64,000 nucleotides of DNA, from NCBI GenBank assembly GCA_005776945.1, contig SXOB01000059.1:61575-125574 (forward strand), written 5' to 3'. The DNA comes from Pseudomonadota bacterium. Its GTDB lineage: Bacteria; Myxococcota_A; UBA796; GCA-2862545. Position numbers and translations under genes: made by a program. Under the pieces are notes generated by a model. That model was not told the DNA's origin, did no database searches, and worked only from the letters and a program-made list of their open reading frames with translations. This document shows positions 60,767 through 64,000 of the stretch, piece after piece (the first letter of the stretch is position 1; each line of letters starts with the position of its first letter).

Positions 60767-61396
60767 CTAACGCATGTCGAGCGCGTCCCAGAGTCTCGGG
60801 TCCGGAGCGGTCCCGACAAATGCCCGTGCGACCGGGCAGGGGGCCCAACGCCGGAGATCTTCGGCGTTGATCGCCTGTGAAGGGTCCGCCGGCCCGAAGT
60901 CGACAAGAAACAGGGCCGCGGCGCGAAAACCATCTCGCGTGAGCGCCTCCACCGTGAGGAGGGCATGGTTGATGACACCAAGCCGATTGGGCGCGGCCAC
61001 GATGACGTTTCCGCCGGGGCCGACTGCCGCTTCGGCGAGGTCCCTTACCCAGCGTCCGCCCCCAAGCGGCACGCGCCAGCCGCCAACGCCCTCGACCAGG
61101 AGGGGATTTCCCTCCTGGCGCGCCAACCAGGCCACGAGGCCCGTCCAGTTCAGATCTCGGTTTGCGGCCCTGGCAGCGGCCTCCGGCGAAAGCGGGTCAG
61201 GCCAGGTCGCGAACACGGCGGGTTCGTGACCGGCGGCACGAGCGAGCCGAACGGCGTCGTCGCCAGGCTCCCCGTCGGGCACGCCCGTCGCCAGGGGCTT
61301 GACCGCGCGCGTGCCGGGGCGCGACGCCGCAAGCATCGCCCCGAGCGTGGTTTTGCCGGCGTCCGTGTCGGTGCCGGTGACGAAGAACCGAGACAT
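60767..61396 (-). CDS. bioD: dethiobiotin synthetase
   Basis: The product has 209 residues and makes dethiobiotin from diaminopelargonic acid, CO2 and ATP in biotin synthesis. It starts MSRFFVTGTDTDAGKTT (P-loop), then VKPLATG, and later VEGVGGWRVPL. The ATG at 61394-61396 is 22 bp from the divergent CobW start at 61419. No other bio gene is in the window. Confidence 0.9.
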   Translation of the reverse strand: MSRFFVTGTDTDAGKTTLGAMLAASRPGTRAVKPLATGVPDGEPGDDAVRLARAAGHEPAVFATWPDPLSPEAAARAANRDLNWTGLVAWLARQEGNPLLVEGVGGWRVPLGGGRWVRDLAEAAVGPGGNVIVAAPNRLGVINHALLTVEALTRDGFRAAALFLVDFGPADPSQAINAEDLRRWAPCPVARAFVGTAPDPRLWDALDMR

Positions 61397-61418
61397 GGGC
61401 CCGGTTATCGTGGCGGCC

Positions 61419-62675
61419 ATGATCCCCGTCCACATCGTTGCTGGCTACCTCGGTGTGGGCAAGACGACGGCGCTCACCCACCTGCTGGAGTCGGTGCCTG
61501 GGCGGGTTGGCGTTGTCGTCAACGACTTCGGCACGACCGGTTTCGACGGGGAACGCCTTGGGACCCGCGCGCTGGTCGTCACGATCGACGGCGGTTGCCT
61601 GTGTTGCACCGCGCCAAAGGGGTTCGTCGCCGCCGTCGGTCAACTCATCGACGCGGGCGTGGACGCGATCTTCGTCGAGCCGACGGGCATCGCGCAGCCC
61701 GAGGACCTCGTCGACAGCCTGCGGCGGGCGCCGATCGCCTCGCGTCTGGCGTTGGGGCCCGTGGTTGGCCTCGTCGACCCGATGCGACTCTCGGACCACG
61801 AGGTGGCCCAACGGGCGGCAGGGGCGGACGTGGTGGTCGCCAACCGCTGGAGCGACGCGACGCCGGCCGCTCGGGACGCCTTTGACGCATGGGTGGCCGC
61901 GTTGGCGCCACCGCCCATGGCCGTGGCGCGTGTCGATTTTGGCCGCATCGCGGTGGGCCTGCTGGATTGGCCCGACGGCGAAGGTCCTCGTGTACGGACG
62001 ACGCCAGTTGGGCACGGGCACCACGGGGTGGTCAGCCTGCGCTGGCCCCCAGAGGTACGATTCCGCCGGAGCGCCGTATTGGCCGCGTTGGGCCATGGGT
62101 CGGGGCTCGCGCGCGCCAAGGGCTGGCTGGTGACGGACGAAGGTGTCCGCGTCGTCGAACGTGTCGGCGACAAGGTGACGGACGCGCCGTCCACCTGGCG
62201 CCGGGACAGCCGCATCGACCTCATTTTTCGCGGCCCGGTCCCGGTCGACGTGGCAGCCTTGTTCGACGGGTTGTTGGCGCCGGCCGAGGCTCCTTCTGGC
62301 CTCCAGGTCGTCGTTCGCGGAGTGGGCGACACTTGGACGCCCGCCGCCCTGGTCGCGCGCGCCGACGTGCCGGATGTCTCTGTCTACGTGCCAGGCCGCA
62401 ACGGATGTGCCATTGCCGTGGGGCCGTGGTTCGCGGAGCTGGGGGTGGCGCCCGACGATGACGTCGTGGTGGTCGCGGCGGACGGCTTTGTGTCCTCCGC
62501 TGTGTCCGTCGCGGCGTTGGGGGAGGCCTGGCTCGTGGTCGCAGACCCCAGTGGCGGCCCGCTGCCGGCGTCGCAGGGCGGGCCGTTGCGCTGGTTGGCC
62601 CCCGCGAGCGGGTCGAGCTGTTCCAACGTCAAGCAGGTCGCCCGCGTGGTGGTGCGACCGTCGGAGCGCACATGA
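61419..62675 (+). CDS. CobW/COG0523-family metal-chaperone GTPase
   Basis: The product has 418 residues. G-domain motifs: GYLGVGKTT (P-loop), VVNDFGTTG, the family hallmark GGCLCC with its metal-binding cysteines, and VEPTGIAQPEDLV. The C-terminal CobW_C part is long and less conserved; a short His-containing stretch (VGHGHHG) may bind metal. Members move zinc, cobalt or iron. The ATG at 61419 gives MIPVHIVAGYLG. The TGA overlaps the next ATG. Confidence 0.85.
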   Translation: MIPVHIVAGYLGVGKTTALTHLLESVPGRVGVVVNDFGTTGFDGERLGTRALVVTIDGGCLCCTAPKGFVAAVGQLIDAGVDAIFVEPTGIAQPEDLVDSLRRAPIASRLALGPVVGLVDPMRLSDHEVAQRAAGADVVVANRWSDATPAARDAFDAWVAALAPPPMAVARVDFGRIAVGLLDWPDGEGPRVRTTPVGHGHHGVVSLRWPPEVRFRRSAVLAALGHGSGLARAKGWLVTDEGVRVVERVGDKVTDAPSTWRRDSRIDLIFRGPVPVDVAALFDGLLAPAEAPSGLQVVVRGVGDTWTPAALVARADVPDVSVYVPGRNGCAIAVGPWFAELGVAPDDDVVVVAADGFVSSAVSVAALGEAWLVVADPSGGPLPASQGGPLRWLAPASGSSCSNVKQVARVVVRPSERT

Positions 62676-63436
62676 AACCGGTTGCCATCGTCACGGGCGC
62701 GAGTTCCGGAATCGGGATGGCCATCGCCAAGCGGTTGGGGGCCTCGGGGCACCATGTGGTGCTCGTCGCGCGCCGCGCTGACGCCCTGGCGACGCTGGCC
62801 TCCTCGATGGCGAGTGCAGAGGTCTTGGCCGCCGACCTTGCGTCCGAAGAAGGGGTCGCTGCCGTGGCCGCGCGGATCGAACGGGGAGCGGACGTTGTCA
62901 TCAACTGTGCCGGGTTTGGTCAGGCCGGCGTGTTCGCGGACCTGGACATCGCTCGGGAGTCCGACGTCCTGCAGGTCAACGTCGTCGCCGTCGTTCAACT
63001 CACGCACGCAGCGCTGCGCGCGATGCGCCCGTCGCGTCGGGGCGTTGTCGTCAATGTGGCGTCGCTCGCTGCATTTCAGCCATGCCCCTACCTGGCCACC
63101 TATGGGGCAACGAAGGCCTTTCTGACGAGCTTCGGCTGTGCGCTGGACCACGAGATGAAGGGCACGGGCGTCCGCGTCGTCACGTTGTGCCCGGGGTACA
63201 CGCGTTCGGGCTTCCAGGAGGCGAATGGGGTGCCCGCGGACCACCTGCCGTCCATGGCGTGGCAGACGGTCGACGAGGTCGCGGAGACGACGATGGCCGC
63301 CATCGGCGCGCCCCGCGCCATTGTCATCCCAGGCTGGATGAACTGGCTGTCGTCGTTGGTCGTCGGCTTCGTGCCGACGTGGATGGCGGCAGCCGTGTCG
63401 GCCAGGACCGTCGGCATACCGAAGTCGGCGAACTAG
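62672..63436 (+). CDS. short-chain dehydrogenase/reductase
   Basis: The product has 254 residues of the classical SDR family: TGASSGIGMAIAKRL (cofactor loop), NCAGFGQAG (NxAG), the catalytic Ser in NVASLAAF and the YGATK pair. ARR after the second strand suggests NADP. The substrate is unknown. It starts with ATGA on the CobW stop, so both are one unit. Confidence 0.88.
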   Translation: MKPVAIVTGASSGIGMAIAKRLGASGHHVVLVARRADALATLASSMASAEVLAADLASEEGVAAVAARIERGADVVINCAGFGQAGVFADLDIARESDVLQVNVVAVVQLTHAALRAMRPSRRGVVVNVASLAAFQPCPYLATYGATKAFLTSFGCALDHEMKGTGVRVVTLCPGYTRSGFQEANGVPADHLPSMAWQTVDEVAETTMAAIGAPRAIVIPGWMNWLSSLVVGFVPTWMAAAVSARTVGIPKSAN

Positions 63437-63442
63437 GGACGG

Positions 63443-63811
63443 CTAGCTCAGGCGGGCGTTCGCGAGGTCGCGGGCTGCTTCGGCGGCGCGGCGGGCCTCC
63501 GTGCCGTCGGCGGAGTGGGTGACGGCGTCTTCGGCCTTCGCAAGGTCCTTCTGGGCCGTCGCCTTGTCGTAGGTGCCGGCCGTTTCGGCCGCGTCGACGA
63601 GGACGGTGACCTGGTCGGGCGCGACCTCCGCGAGGCCGCTACCGACCACGAAGCGCTGGTCGCCAACGACCGCGAGCCCAGGCCGTAGCAGGACGACGAG
63701 CCGGGTGTGGCCCGGACGCACGTCCATCTCGCCTTCCCAACCGGGGAGGGTCACGGAGGCGGCCGTCCCGTGGAAGGTGGCGCGGTCGGGAGTGACGATC
63801 GTGACGTTCAT
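63443..63811 (-). CDS. atpC: ATP synthase F1 epsilon subunit
   Basis: The product has 122 residues. The beta-sandwich N-terminal domain begins MNVTIVTPDRATFHG, with LPGWEGEMDVRPGHTRLVVLL, and the short C-terminal helical pair (DLAKAEDAVTH, ARRAAEAARDLANARL) regulates the rotor. GGAGG is 4 bp before the ATG. It is the last gene of the atp operon. Confidence 0.93.
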   Translation of the reverse strand: MNVTIVTPDRATFHGTAASVTLPGWEGEMDVRPGHTRLVVLLRPGLAVVGDQRFVVGSGLAEVAPDQVTVLVDAAETAGTYDKATAQKDLAKAEDAVTHSADGTEARRAAEAARDLANARLS

Positions 63812-63819
63812 GGGGCCTC

Positions 63820-64000
63820 CTACGCGGCGGCGATCTTCTTGGCCTTCGCGATGGCGTCGTCGATCGTGCCGACAATGTAGAATGCGTCCTCAGGCAGATC
63901 GTCGTGCTGACCCGACAGGATCTCCTTGAAGCCGCGAATCGTGTCCTCGATCTTGACGAACCCGCCGGGGGTGCCCGTGAAGACTTCGGCGACGTGGAAC
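63820..64000 (-). CDS. atpD: C-terminal end of ATP synthase F1 beta subunit, cut by the window edge
   Basis: The last 59 codons of AtpD are read on the minus strand, ending with the conserved [40 protein letters not shown] and [15 protein letters not shown]. The TAG at 63820-63822 lies 8 bp before atpC, the usual atpD-atpC order. Confidence 0.95.
   Translation of the reverse strand, partial: FHVAEVFTGTPGGFVKIEDTIRGFKEILSGQHDDLPEDAFYIVGTIDDAIAKAKKIAAA

Overview
The window is a 64 kb piece of a GC-rich bacterial chromosome. It most likely comes from Myxococcota or a close relative of the old Deltaproteobacteria. The strongest clue is a secreted protein (28134-29339, minus) built of calcium-binding thrombospondin type 3 repeats. 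It ends in a MYXO-CTERM-like tail: Gly-Cys, Pro-rich turn, one hydrophobic helix, Arg cluster. Many lipoproteins, MopE-like metal-binding repeats, a Pfa-type lipid synthase in the order pfaD-pfaA-pfaC and eukaryotic-like Ser/Thr kinases agree with this. Housekeeping genes (rpsN, purB, sodB, pdxH, bioD, rdgB, the atpD-atpC end, tRNA-Pro) show that it is chromosomal, not a plasmid or phage.

Layout. 0-8 kb: rpsN, a membrane-anchored alpha/alpha-toroid protein, a class V aminotransferase coupled to a 32-residue membrane peptide, and a divergent pair of paralogous secreted alpha/beta hydrolases. 8-21 kb: a 13.4 kb minus-strand operon for a polyunsaturated-fatty-acid-type synthase. PfaD enoyl reductase comes first, then PfaA (KS-MAT-ACP-ACP-KR-DH), then PfaC (KS, degenerate CLF, several hot-dog dehydratase regions, and what looks like a fused C-terminal phosphopantetheinyl transferase). 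21-29 kb: secreted or surface proteins (beta-propeller-like, ASH/vWA lipoprotein, MopE and TSP3 repeat proteins), a NifU-type scaffold and a protein with a faint RelA/SpoT signature. 29-36 kb: MATE exporter with dCMP deaminase, secreted endonuclease I, superoxide dismutase, pdxH with a TIGR01777 epimerase and an AlkD-like glycosylase, and purB. 36.5-39.2 kb: a patch in which three neighbouring genes are all interrupted, including a Ser/Thr kinase. 39-48 kb: Sel1 protein, a molybdopterin oxidoreductase operon (fused FeS/NrfD subunit, catalytic subunit, TorD-like chaperone), Pcp, RlmD/TrmA-type methyltransferase, a DUF5522-like protein and a Nudix hydrolase. 48-57 kb: a beta-helix/TSP3 surface protein, an eroded stretch with a Vsr remnant, a Fur regulator, tRNA-Pro(TGG), two mono-haem-type lipoproteins with a beta-barrel protein, and a repeat element with 16-bp terminal inverted repeats. 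57-64 kb: rdgB, an MBL hydrolase with a pseudokinase, bioD, a CobW GTPase with an SDR, and the end of the ATP synthase operon.

Genes within operons are tightly packed. ATGA, GTGA or TGATG overlaps are frequent, so translational coupling is a theme. Where promoters can be seen, they have a TTGNNN -35 box and a -10 box that usually begins TAG or TAA. Many exported proteins have unusually short signal peptides. Several genes contain a single in-frame stop or a one-base homopolymer indel. Some may be sequence errors and some real decay; the sequence alone cannot decide.
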